A stretch of 48,427 nucleotides of DNA, from assembly GCA_016181265.1 (NCBI GenBank), contig JACOZP010000008.1, positions 84,156 through 132,582 on the forward strand, given 5' to 3'. A program made the position numbers and the translations under genes. Numbering within the stretch: the stretch's first letter is position 1; every line of letters starts with the position of its first letter. Of the stretch, positions 42,307 to 48,427 are shown piece after piece. The notes beneath the pieces were generated by a model. The model had not been told where the DNA came from, ran no database searches, and saw nothing but the letters and a program-made list of their open reading frames with translations. This DNA is from Candidatus Woesearchaeota archaeon (lineage in GTDB: Archaea; Nanobdellota; Nanobdellia; Woesearchaeales; GW2011-AR9).

Positions 42307-42399
42307 TTGTCCAGTGCGGGAGTGGCTTGGTATTTTGTGGTATTATGAGCTGAATGTTAAGAATTCTTGGAGATAGAGGTTTGTCCAGTGAGTGTCTTG
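42307..42399. repeat. direct repeat TTGTCCAGTG next to the recombinase gene
   Basis: TTGTCCAGTG occurs at 42307-42316 and again at 42381-42390. Each copy is followed by a closely similar AGTGxCTTG (42321-42329 after a CGGG insert; 42391-42399 directly). A partial inverse, GACTGGATAA, follows at about 42401-42410, making the second copy part of an imperfect hairpin. The position just upstream of the recombinase is suitable for recombination core sites, but no crossover product is visible, so this stays a candidate. Confidence 0.45.
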
Positions 42400-42410
42400 T
42401 GACTGGATAA

Positions 42411-42499
42411 GTAGTAACAGATTTTAGAGTTATGGCCCACGGGATTTTACGCGTTTAGCGCGTATACCCCGGTAAAACTTCGTTTTAGGGATATAAAGA
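42411..42499. other. non-coding region with hairpins left of cassette 1
   Basis: It contains a hairpin ACGCG-TTTAG-CGCGT (42449-42463), extended by CGGG/CCCG with an internal loop, and AAAAC-TTC-GTTTT (42474-42486), a five-pair stem with a TTC triloop. A related GTAAAGTTTCGTTTTGC occurs inverted in the right arm of cassette 1. No open frame is convincing. Confidence 0.5.
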
Positions 42500-42576
42500 G
42501 TTATGTGCAATAAATCAGGAGTACTTTAAGAAAAATCTAAGAGGGCAATTTCTCGACTAACTAATGGGGGTCGCCG

Positions 42577-43857
42577 TTACGTCACTTGATCGCAAGCTAT
42601 CTCTGTATCTTCATTAACTTCCAAAGTTGGAACCCCTAGTTTTGCATAATTCTCCAGAAATGCAACAAAAAATCCATCTACTGGTTTTATCCTCCATTTA
42701 TTATATCTCTTGCATAACGCCGCAAGGCCAACAGTGTCATTACCTGTATGATAAAACATTTCACGGTAGACTTCCTGATAATCCTCTGGTGTAAATGAAG
42801 CCGGAATGCCTGTAAAGCGCTCCAAAACTTCTACTTTTCCCGGATTATCACGAAATAATGCATGCCGATACACACTTGGTATTATCCATTGAAGCTTCTC
42901 TTCAGCAGCAAAAACATCTCGAGCTTTCAACCCAGTTATTTTCTCCAACATCTCAAATTGGGGTGCTGGATCATCAAGATGAAAAGCGAAATTAGCCATC
43001 TGTTCGAAAGCCCCTCTAGCTACTTCATATTCCGGTTTTATTCCTGATACCTCATGCAACCATAACAAGCCACTAAAAACATTTACATATTTCCAAAGGC
43101 CATCCATATAGCCGCACCCTCTATTTTCCACCTGAAGCAAGCGTTGGTACACTTTATGAGCAATTTCTGCATTTGGAGCTTCTTCTGTTGCAGCATAAAC
43201 TATTTTTGCACCTCCAAAAAATGGAAAAAAGTCACCAACATAAGCAATCCATGTACACCCATCTTCATTCGTCAATTTATGGTATTGCCGCTGAATTAGT
43301 CTTCTTTTCTCTTTCGGAGATTCCGGTAATGTAGTAAGAAAATGTTCTAAATCTTTATCTTGGCTAATCTCTCGTTCAACAGATTCGATTCCGCCGCGCC
43401 GTTCTATTTCTGCTCTTGTAGCCTCACGACAAGAAGTTAAATATGCCAAACTACCAAGTTCTCGTCGGGGAGGTGAGTCTTTCACTTGTTCTCCAATCTC
43501 CGCTGCTCCCCCTTCGACAAGATTTACTTGAAAAGCAAGATAGGGAGAATTTTTTTGCATTGCCTCTTCTCGCAGGACCTTCAAAAATTCTTTGGGAATA
43601 GGTATGCCACTCACTTCAGCAATAGCAGCACATTCTTTCAGATAATCAAAGTAAATTGCTTCGAAATGGATTTCCACAGCTTCACGAGAAGTACTATGGG
43701 TCAAACCTTTCTGACGGCATTCTGGCCAAGTATATCTTAAAAAGTCACCCGTCAGTTTTTGACGATAATAATCTTCAATTCCAGTCTTAATATCGGCTGT
43801 TGGAATAGCGTAACGTTGCGCAAATTCCTGAAAGTGATCCTCTAAAGTAAGTTCCAT
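42577..43857 (-). CDS. helical-repeat protein of unknown function (cassette 1)
   Basis: The product (426 residues from the ATG at 43857) is almost fully helical. In its C-terminal half units of about 45-60 residues recur, built round EMLEKITGLKARDVF and EVLERFTGIPASFTPEDYQE, with similar but weaker units upstream (HEVSGIKPEYEVARGAFEQM). Such L-x-x-x-T-G-I/L repeats suggest an alpha-solenoid binding protein. No catalytic motif is seen. It is divergent from the TrmB regulator and shares a short promoter region with a palindrome, so that regulator probably controls it. The stop lies in the left inverted repeat. Confidence 0.7.
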   Translation of the reverse strand: MELTLEDHFQEFAQRYAIPTADIKTGIEDYYRQKLTGDFLRYTWPECRQKGLTHSTSREAVEIHFEAIYFDYLKECAAIAEVSGIPIPKEFLKVLREEAMQKNSPYLAFQVNLVEGGAAEIGEQVKDSPPRRELGSLAYLTSCREATRAEIERRGGIESVEREISQDKDLEHFLTTLPESPKEKRRLIQRQYHKLTNEDGCTWIAYVGDFFPFFGGAKIVYAATEEAPNAEIAHKVYQRLLQVENRGCGYMDGLWKYVNVFSGLLWLHEVSGIKPEYEVARGAFEQMANFAFHLDDPAPQFEMLEKITGLKARDVFAAEEKLQWIIPSVYRHALFRDNPGKVEVLERFTGIPASFTPEDYQEVYREMFYHTGNDTVGLAALCKRYNKWRIKPVDGFFVAFLENYAKLGVPTLEVNEDTEIACDQVT

Positions 43858-43887
43858 TTTAATCACTTCGCAATAAAAATCAAGCCC

Positions 43888-43942
43888 TATATATATTAAT
43901 GTAATAAGTAAAACTTATGACAAAAACGAAAACTATAAAAGG
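43888..43942. promoter_or_regulatory. divergent promoters with palindromic operator
   Basis: The minus-strand TATA box (TAATATATATAGG, about 43899-43887) serves the helical-repeat gene and the plus-strand ACTATAAAAG (about 43932-43941) serves the TrmB-like gene; both genes start about 22-30 bases later. Exactly between them lies ATAAGT-AAA-ACTTAT (43904-43918), a perfect six-base inverted repeat with a three-base spacer. It is a good candidate for binding by the dimeric TrmB-family regulator to control both genes. Confidence 0.6.
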
Positions 43943-43963
43943 AACAGGTGTTTTTAATAGGGA

Positions 43964-44704
43964 ATGGACACGGCATTATTAGAAGAATTAGGACTTACCA
44001 AAAACGAAATCAAAGTTTACTTAGCCCTGTTGGAATTAGGAAGCACTGCCGCTGGCTCTTTAATCAAAAAAGTAGGAATGCATCGAGCAGCAGTTTACGA
44101 TATCATTGATTTGCTAACAGGCAAAGGCCTTGTTTCTTACGTTATTAAAGCTAACAGAAAGTATTTTGAGGCTCAAGATCCGGATAGATTGCTAGAATAT
44201 CTTGAATCTAAGAAACAAGATTTAATAGATAAAGAAGAAAAACTTAAACAATTTCTTCCAGAACTTCAATTAAAAAGAAAGCTCTCCAAAGAAGAACAGG
44301 AGGGAACTCTCTACAAAAGTAAGAAAGGTCTCAAATCTATCTTTGAAGATATTCTAAAAGAGGGAAAGCCTTGGTTTGTTTTTGGAGCAACTGGAGAATT
44401 TAAAGAGTTATTTCACGCTTACTTTATCCATTTTCATGAAAGAAGAATAGAATTAAAAATCCCACTAAAAATAATCTTTAATGAGGTGGTCAGAAAGCAA
44501 AAAAGAGAAGAAGAATTAAAATTATCTCAAATAAAATATCTTCCAAAATCATACCTAAGTCCTTCTACTACATATATTTATGGTGATAAAGTTGCTATTA
44601 TCAACTGGTCATCTGATCCCATAGCTTTTCTAATGAGAAGCAAACAAGTAGCAGATTCTTATAGGAGTTTCTTTGACATTCTTTGGAAAACGGCGACCCC
44701 CTAG
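43964..44704 (+). CDS. TrmB-family transcriptional regulator (cassette 1)
   Basis: The 246-residue protein has the TrmB winged-helix domain: LEELGLTKNEIKVYLALLEL (residues 6-25), GMHRAAVYDIIDLLTGKGLV near 38-57, and the wing with ANRKYFEAQDP. A coiled-coil helix (LIDKEEKLKQFLPEL) and a C-terminal ligand-binding domain follow, with IYGDKVAIINWSSDP near 208. TrmB proteins sense sugars or other metabolites in archaea; the ligand here is unknown. It is divergent from the helical-repeat gene. Its last codons are formed by the inverted-repeat block AACGGCGACCCCC. Confidence 0.9.
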   Translation: MDTALLEELGLTKNEIKVYLALLELGSTAAGSLIKKVGMHRAAVYDIIDLLTGKGLVSYVIKANRKYFEAQDPDRLLEYLESKKQDLIDKEEKLKQFLPELQLKRKLSKEEQEGTLYKSKKGLKSIFEDILKEGKPWFVFGATGEFKELFHAYFIHFHERRIELKIPLKIIFNEVVRKQKREEELKLSQIKYLPKSYLSPSTTYIYGDKVAIINWSSDPIAFLMRSKQVADSYRSFFDILWKTATP

Positions 44705-44811
44705 ACGCAAAACGAAACTTTACTCTCATAGGAAATTGCCCTTGTACTCCTGATTTACTCGCCTCCGCTTCGCTACGGCGCCCCTACATAAAGTAGGGGG
44801 CACATAACATC

Positions 44812-45623
44812 GTTAATCTCAATCGCTTCGGGGCAAAATTTACGGATGGGGCAAGAATTGTTACTACTTCTAAAAGACTAAGAAATCGAAAGATTTAAAT
44901 ACTTGCTCTATCTTTTTATATCAGGAGGCAAATAAAATGAATGAAAATCTTGTAAAAAGAATTGGAAAGACAGGACTTTATGTAGTTCAGGGAGATATTA
45001 CTCAAATTCCAACTGATGCGATTATGACTGCAATTAATTCTGAAGGTATGTGGTATGGTGGAGTTGATGGCGCAATTAAGAGAGTTGCTGGAAATCAATA
45101 TCATTCACAAGCATCAAAAGCTATGCCTCTTAGTGACTTGCAAACAGTAATTGCAAAAGGTAACGCATTAAAACATAGAGGAAAATTCAACGATGTTGTT
45201 TTTGTTGTTGATGATTTAGAGTCATCTTTAGATAAAGTTGTTTATACAGGTTTAGAGGCAGCACATCAAGAGGGTTATGGTCAATTACTCATCCCAGCAA
45301 TAAGAATGGGTGTAATGGCTGGTGCTGTAGAAAAAACTCCTGAAGAAACAATTGCCAGATTAGGACAGGGCATAGAAAGATTTATGCACCAATACGGAAA
45401 ACAAACTAAATTAGAAAATCTAACATTTGTAGTCTACAGCGATCCTAACACGGCAGGACAATTGACAAATGGATTAGGAAAAGTTTCACTTAACTAATCA
45501 CACAATTCTTGCCCTTTATTCTTTTTTCTTTATTGAACTTCGTTCTCGATAGAAACTAATTTTGCCCCTACGCGACTTTTCGGTCGAAATTTTTCCACAC
45601 TTCGTATGGAAAAAGAGATTAAC
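44812..45623. mobile_element. gene cassette 2, bracketed by block-wise inverted repeats
   Basis: Three exactly matching blocks occur in mirrored order. GTTAATCTC is at 44812-44820 (inverse 45615-45623), GGGGCAAAATT at 44830-44840 (45558-45568) and GGGCAAGAATTGT at 44849-44861 (45502-45514). The left arm is 50 bases, the right arm 122. The extra length holds hairpins TTTTTCCA/TGGAAAAA (45590-45614), CGAC/GTCG (45573-45586) and GAAC-TTC-GTTC (45535-45545). The cassette abuts cassette 1 (three-base gap) and contains one gene, the macro-domain protein. There is no transposase. The bracket fits one gene with its promoter very closely. Confidence 0.72.
44937..45497 (+). CDS. macro-domain protein (cassette 2)
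   Basis: The 186-residue protein is a macro domain, a fold that binds ADP-ribose or related nucleotides. It shows VVQGDITQIPTDAIMTAINS (about residues 17-36), the glycine-rich GGVDGAIKRVAG loop (about 41-52), and PAIRMGVMAGAVEKTPEETI near 121-140. A strong ribosome site (AGGAGG) lies eight bases before the ATG, and a TATA-like GATTTAAATAC near 44891-44901 gives a short leader. Inverted repeats surround the unit. Possible roles include removing ADP-ribose from targets, but no ADP-ribosyl transferase gene is nearby. Confidence 0.85.
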   Translation: MNENLVKRIGKTGLYVVQGDITQIPTDAIMTAINSEGMWYGGVDGAIKRVAGNQYHSQASKAMPLSDLQTVIAKGNALKHRGKFNDVVFVVDDLESSLDKVVYTGLEAAHQEGYGQLLIPAIRMGVMAGAVEKTPEETIARLGQGIERFMHQYGKQTKLENLTFVVYSDPNTAGQLTNGLGKVSLN

Positions 45624-45690
45624 AGGAATTATGCCTAGTTTTTCCACCTCCCCAGATAGTTTTATTAATATCTTCTCTTCCACCATATCA

Positions 45691-45984
45691 ATGGATATTG
45701 CACAAGTACTGGGATGGATCGCTACAGTCCTCTTTTCGATTATGGTCATCCCTCAGATGGTTAAAACGATTAAATCGAAAGACACAAACGGGGTTAGCTT
45801 GCTCCTCTTTGTTATATTCCTCATCGCCAATATCATCGCCTTGACTTATGCGATCATGATTTCGCAACCGCCGCTAATCATCAAGTATATCATCGCGATT
45901 ATAACGACTGTAGCGTATATTATCATATTTTTGTATTATTATCAGAAAAAGAAAAAAAGTCAAGTTGTAATGGTTAATCCTTAG
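45691..45984 (+). CDS. SemiSWEET-type PQ-loop transporter
   Basis: The 97-residue protein has three membrane helices and the PQ motif: VLGWIATVLFSIMVIPQMVK (about residues 6-25), then TNGVSLLLFVIFLIAN. SemiSWEETs dimerise and transport sugars or similar small molecules. The ATG at 45691 matches the usual family start and is about 30 bases after a TATA-like TTTATTAATATC, giving a nearly leaderless transcript; earlier in-frame ATGs at 45562 and 45631 lie in or near the cassette 2 repeat. It overlaps the convergent metal-transporter gene by four bases. Confidence 0.85.
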   Translation: MDIAQVLGWIATVLFSIMVIPQMVKTIKSKDTNGVSLLLFVIFLIANIIALTYAIMISQPPLIIKYIIAIITTVAYIIIFLYYYQKKKKSQVVMVNP

Positions 45985-46667
45985 AATACTTGCCCTAATA
46001 CTGCACCAATCCCGTATCCCACTAATGCAGTAACGATACCAATAATTGCCATTTCCAGACCGTTCTTAAGCCAGCTTCCGATGGTAAATTTCGCTTTAAT
46101 TGCGCCGGTGAGGAACAAAGCGATTGTTGATGCAACCAGAGAGATAAGTATACCCATTTGGACGGAGACAAAAAAGAAGGGAAGTAAAGGTATTGTTGAA
46201 CCGATGATGGAAGATATGCCAACGACAAATGCGGAATGGATTGGACCGCCAATCTGACGGGTAGAAAGATTTAATTCTTCCGTCATCATGGTTTCCAACC
46301 ATAATCGTTTAGAGGAAGTAATCTTAGTAACGATCTGATCGAGTAGTTTCCCTCGGAAACCTTTGCGTTGGTAAATCTTATAAATTTCACGACGTTCTTC
46401 ATTCGGAATCTCTTTAATCTCTCTTCTTTCACGTTCACGTTCGGAATAATAGTATTGATTGTATGCTTTTGTAGAAGTGTAGGCGACTGCCGCCATGGAT
46501 AATGATTCCGCTAAATTAGCAGCAATGCCCGCGATGATAATAACTCTTGTCTCATTAGTCGCGGCAGCAATGGCAAGAACGACGCCCAGGACGTTGACTA
46601 CACCATCTTGTCCACCGAGAATAATATCTCGAAATTGTGAACCGAGAGAGTTATTCTTCTTTTCCAT
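45981..46667 (-). CDS. VIT1/CCC1-family iron or manganese transporter
   Basis: The 228-residue protein has five membrane helices. The first helix GGQDGVVNVLGVVLAIAAAT and the AANLAESLSMAAVAYTSTKA segment hold the conserved Asp, Asn, Glu and Met of the family. A charged cytoplasmic helix pair follows (ERERERREIKEIPNEERREI; TMMTEELNL) and matches the metal-binding region. Relatives move Fe2+ or Mn2+ out of the cytosol. Length is typical. Identification is good. Confidence 0.9.
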   Translation of the reverse strand: MEKKNNSLGSQFRDIILGGQDGVVNVLGVVLAIAAATNETRVIIIAGIAANLAESLSMAAVAYTSTKAYNQYYYSERERERREIKEIPNEERREIYKIYQRKGFRGKLLDQIVTKITSSKRLWLETMMTEELNLSTRQIGGPIHSAFVVGISSIIGSTIPLLPFFFVSVQMGILISLVASTIALFLTGAIKAKFTIGSWLKNGLEMAIIGIVTALVGYGIGAVLGQVF

Positions 46668-46704
46668 GAAAGAAGAGGAACGTAAAATATGTTTAAAAGG
46701 CTAT

Positions 46705-47013
46705 CTATTTAGGAAGATTCTGTTTACCAGTGATAATAACGACTGATCCCTCACGGGCGATAGATACTTCTTCAAGATTGTTGATGATAAGATCATTTCC
46801 CATCAAGTAATAGGAGATATTACGTAGTTCACGGACGCGGATCTTTTCAATGTTAGGAATATCTAAAACTTCAAACGGAGCTCTGCCTTTGAGATGAGGA
46901 TTATTCTCATCAAATAAGCCGATGAACGCGGACCAGGTTTCTTCTTTTGTTTCGCTCGGCTTGCGGCTGACTGTGACACTTTTCACTTTGAATTTCTTTT
47001 GAAAATCTTTCAT
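46705..47013 (-). CDS. hypothetical protein
   Basis: A 102-residue soluble protein, basic at the start (MKDFQKKFKVKSVTVSRKPS) and beta-rich later (ISYYLMGNDLIINNLEEVSI, EGSVVIITGK). No motif is recognised. It is separated from the upstream small membrane gene by three bases and probably belongs to the operon starting at 48105. Confidence 0.6.
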   Translation of the reverse strand: MKDFQKKFKVKSVTVSRKPSETKEETWSAFIGLFDENNPHLKGRAPFEVLDIPNIEKIRVRELRNISYYLMGNDLIINNLEEVSIAREGSVVIITGKQNLPK

Positions 47014-47016
47014 AGT

Positions 47017-47367
47017 CTACTTGATGAAGCCGCGGCTTTTAAAGATTACGAAAATCTCTTTCTTGTGGAGATAATGAGAAAGGACAAAACCTCCCGCAAA
47101 AAGGAGAAGGCTGAAGATCCGGCTTGTCCAGAAACTGCCAAGGAGGTAACCGACGAGAAAGCCGATGATAATCAAGATAAAAGGAAGAATTGGTTCTTTG
47201 CAGCGTTTCTGGTAGAAGATGCGCCCGGCAAGCGCACCGGATAGCAAAACAGTAAGATAACTGAAGAAAGGATTGCGTAGACCAACAGCTAATAATAAGC
47301 CCAATACAAGGAAGAAGAGAGTAAAAGCTTCCGCCCAGTGCTCGTACCAAATATGTTCTCCTTTCAT
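47017..47367 (-). CDS. small membrane protein
   Basis: The 116-residue protein has four or five hydrophobic segments with short basic loops (AGRIFYQKRCKEPIL; SHYLHKKEIFVIFK). It starts directly after the stop of the M50-like gene without a gap, so it is translationally coupled to it and may be a partner. No family recognised. Confidence 0.6.
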   Translation of the reverse strand: MKGEHIWYEHWAEAFTLFFLVLGLLLAVGLRNPFFSYLTVLLSGALAGRIFYQKRCKEPILPFILIIIGFLVGYLLGSFWTSRIFSLLLFAGGFVLSHYLHKKEIFVIFKSRGFIK

Positions 47368-48105
47368 TTATTTCTCCGAACCGATGAGGAGGTAGAAAAT
47401 TCCCATCCCAGCTCCAAGGATTACACCGATAACAAGTCCGACAGTTGTCCTACTCAGAAGTAAGAGACTAGCAAGAACGACCAGGATAATACCTAAGTAG
47501 TAGAGGGGGCGTGAGCCAAAGAAGATCTGAAGACCATCCAGCTGGGGTAGAGGGAGAAGAGAGAAAAAGGCCATCACCAGATTGATAATTATTCCTTTGC
47601 TAAATGAATAACTCGCAGGAGAAAAATGCAAACCGATAGCGAACAGGAGAGCAGCAATCAGATTACCATAAATACCCCAGAGAGAGACCATGGCATTATC
47701 TTTATAGGAAAAGCCGTACCTAAACTCGCCGAGGCGCTGTTTAACCATCAAATTAGCAACAACTGTTCCAACAATGATGATAGGGAGACGGCCAAGGCTA
47801 AGGAAGATGAGGACGAGCATGATCAGCAGACCAGTCCACCAAATCCTGAATTCAGCATTATAGCCTTGAGAGATAGCATACATTTTCTGACAGGCAATTC
47901 GAAAGAAGAGGCTGACAAGGGCAACGAGAGTGACAAGAAGGAAATGTTGGATGCCAAGGGTAGCATCGAATGTTCCAGTACCCCAATCACGAAAAGAGAA
48001 GATGAATCCGATTAGAAGAATGCTAAGGAGGAGATGAAGTGCTTCTGTATGTGAAAAACGAAGGAAATCTTTTATGCGCGCCCAGAATTCCTGCTTGCTG
48101 ACCAT
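47368..48105 (-). CDS. M50 site-2-protease-like membrane protein without the HExxH motif
   Basis: The 245-residue protein has about seven membrane helices and the topology of archaeal M50 proteases. The later motif LLPLPQLDGLQIFFGSRPL (about residues 186-204) keeps the family's PxxDG with its metal-binding Asp. Where HExxH is expected, before GYNAEFRIWWTGLL, the sequence reads FFRIACQKMYAISQ (about 67-80), so H-E-x-x-H is replaced by R-I-A-C-Q. It therefore should not bind zinc there and is likely a non-catalytic relative. The next gene follows without a gap. Confidence 0.7.
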   Translation of the reverse strand: MVSKQEFWARIKDFLRFSHTEALHLLLSILLIGFIFSFRDWGTGTFDATLGIQHFLLVTLVALVSLFFRIACQKMYAISQGYNAEFRIWWTGLLIMLVLIFLSLGRLPIIIVGTVVANLMVKQRLGEFRYGFSYKDNAMVSLWGIYGNLIAALLFAIGLHFSPASYSFSKGIIINLVMAFFSLLPLPQLDGLQIFFGSRPLYYLGIILVVLASLLLLSRTTVGLVIGVILGAGMGIFYLLIGSEK

Positions 48106-48148
48106 ACGAGGAATAAAGAGAAAGGAGTATATAAATGATTTGCTGCTC

Positions 48149-48427
48149 TTATTTTTTCTTTAAGAGCCAAGTTTTAGAAGACCCTTCACCGCGCTGCAAT
48201 TTTTCTTCGGAGCACAAGATAAATTTTTCTGATAATGGCAGCTCCCATTGGTCTCGGCTTAGGATAAGCAGTGTTCCTTCCGCTTTTAATAACAGTCCCG
48301 CTTGATAATATAACTCATTAATCTTCTCTTCGTCTTTAGATGTAATGGTAAAGATCATTCGATCAATACTGCTCTCGGTGTAACGGGCATCAAGATCTTC
48401 TAATGAATGACGTTGGATGTCGATATT
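48149..48427 (-). CDS. probable RNA methyltransferase, C-terminal part (5' end outside window)
   Basis: The frame is open from 48427 to a stop at 48149, giving about 92 residues without a start. It begins QRHSLEDLDARYTESSIDR and continues through ELYYQAGLLLKAEGTLLILS, a helix-strand pair typical of the end of a class I Rossmann methyltransferase. The end RGEGSSKTWLLKKK resembles UPF0020/THUMP-type RNA methylases. The SAM-binding motifs lie outside the window. An internal ATG at 48358 is probably not the start. Assignment is tentative. Confidence 0.45.
   Translation of the reverse strand, partial: NIDIQRHSLEDLDARYTESSIDRMIFTITSKDEEKINELYYQAGLLLKAEGTLLILSRDQWELPLSEKFILCSEEKLQRGEGSSKTWLLKKK

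Larger units (their letters stand above)
42500..44808. mobile_element. gene cassette 1, bracketed by block-wise inverted repeats
   Basis: Four exactly matching blocks occur at both ends in inverse, mirrored order. GTTATGTGC is at 42500-42508 (inverse 44800-44808) and TAAATCAGGAGTAC at 42511-42524 (44744-44757). GGGCAATTTC is at 42543-42552 (44732-44741) and GGGGGTCGCCGTT at 42566-42578 (44689-44701). Spacers differ in length: between the first two blocks 2 bases on the left, but 42 on the right, holding a CCCCTAC/GTAGGGG hairpin and a CGCC/GGCG hairpin. The innermost blocks coincide with the 3' ends of the two divergent genes. No transposase is inside. Insertion of a unit with such ends is inferred. 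Confidence 0.75.

Noticed and set aside
42301-42360. A sequence resembling the 5' half of a tRNA (GCCGGAGTTGTCCAG...) upstream of the recombinase.
   Set aside because: No matching 3' acceptor strand or T-arm is found nearby, and the TATA box there points to the recombinase gene instead.
1-48427. CRISPR array, rRNA operon or replication origin.
   Set aside because: No regularly spaced direct repeats with spacers, no rRNA sequence, and no clear origin-binding repeats or Cdc6 gene are seen.

Overview
The window is archaeal chromosome, most likely from a DPANN lineage close to Woesearchaeota; no rRNA is present to fix the name. Evidence: a-type initiation factors (aIF1A, aIF5B), DNA topoisomerase VI A and B, archaeal DnaG-type primase, RIO1 kinase with a two-KH Dim2-like protein, an archaeal TrpRS, a Hef helicase/nuclease, intron-bearing tRNAs, TATA-box promoters with many nearly leaderless starts, and many short lineage-type proteins with N-terminal membrane segments or coiled coils. 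An envelope theme is unusual for an archaeon: signal peptidase II (LspA), two lipobox lipoproteins, a membrane-anchored cyclophilin and a secreted YkuD-type L,D-transpeptidase.

Layout. 1-12 kb: aIF1A tail, lspA, an M29-type peptidase pair, a decayed GNAT gene, a coiled-coil surface protein, a PUA protein with aIF5B, a lipoprotein, a HerA-like ATPase and DnaG primase. 12.1-12.6 kb is non-coding: nested inverted repeats, a candidate 77-nt structured RNA and a UUCG hairpin. 12.6-19 kb: a small split zinc-peptidase-like gene, then rio1 - KH - HAD - top6B - top6A - cyclophilin on one strand. 20-25 kb: tRNA-Arg(UCU) with three introns, VapBC, a lipoprotein, a zinc-ribbon protein, the L,D-transpeptidase, a duplicated-domain protein, an acetyltransferase and tRNA-Cys(GCA) with two introns. 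25-33.8 kb: membrane proteins, an NFACT-N protein without NFACT-R, a YprB-like nuclease, TrpRS, a structured leader, a 152-bp MITE with a 9-bp target duplication, a circularly permuted GTPase and a rhodanese.

33.7-45.6 kb is the accessory part. An AT-rich island (33752-36708) carries a frameshifted membrane gene and a three-gene minus-strand operon of unknown function. After DoxX, DUF1152 and Hef come an ORF6N/PLD protein and a tyrosine recombinase. Then follow two adjacent gene cassettes, 42500-44808 (divergent TrmB regulator and helical protein around a palindromic operator) and 44812-45623 (macro-domain protein). The island and both cassettes are each bracketed by inverted repeats made of short identical blocks in matching order, separated by spacers of unequal length that often hold small hairpins. 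I regard these block-wise inverted repeats as the most interesting and possibly undescribed feature here.

45.6-48.4 kb: a SemiSWEET transporter, a VIT1/CCC1-type metal transporter, small unknowns, an M50-like protein lacking its HExxH motif, and the C-terminal end of a probable methyltransferase cut by the window edge.
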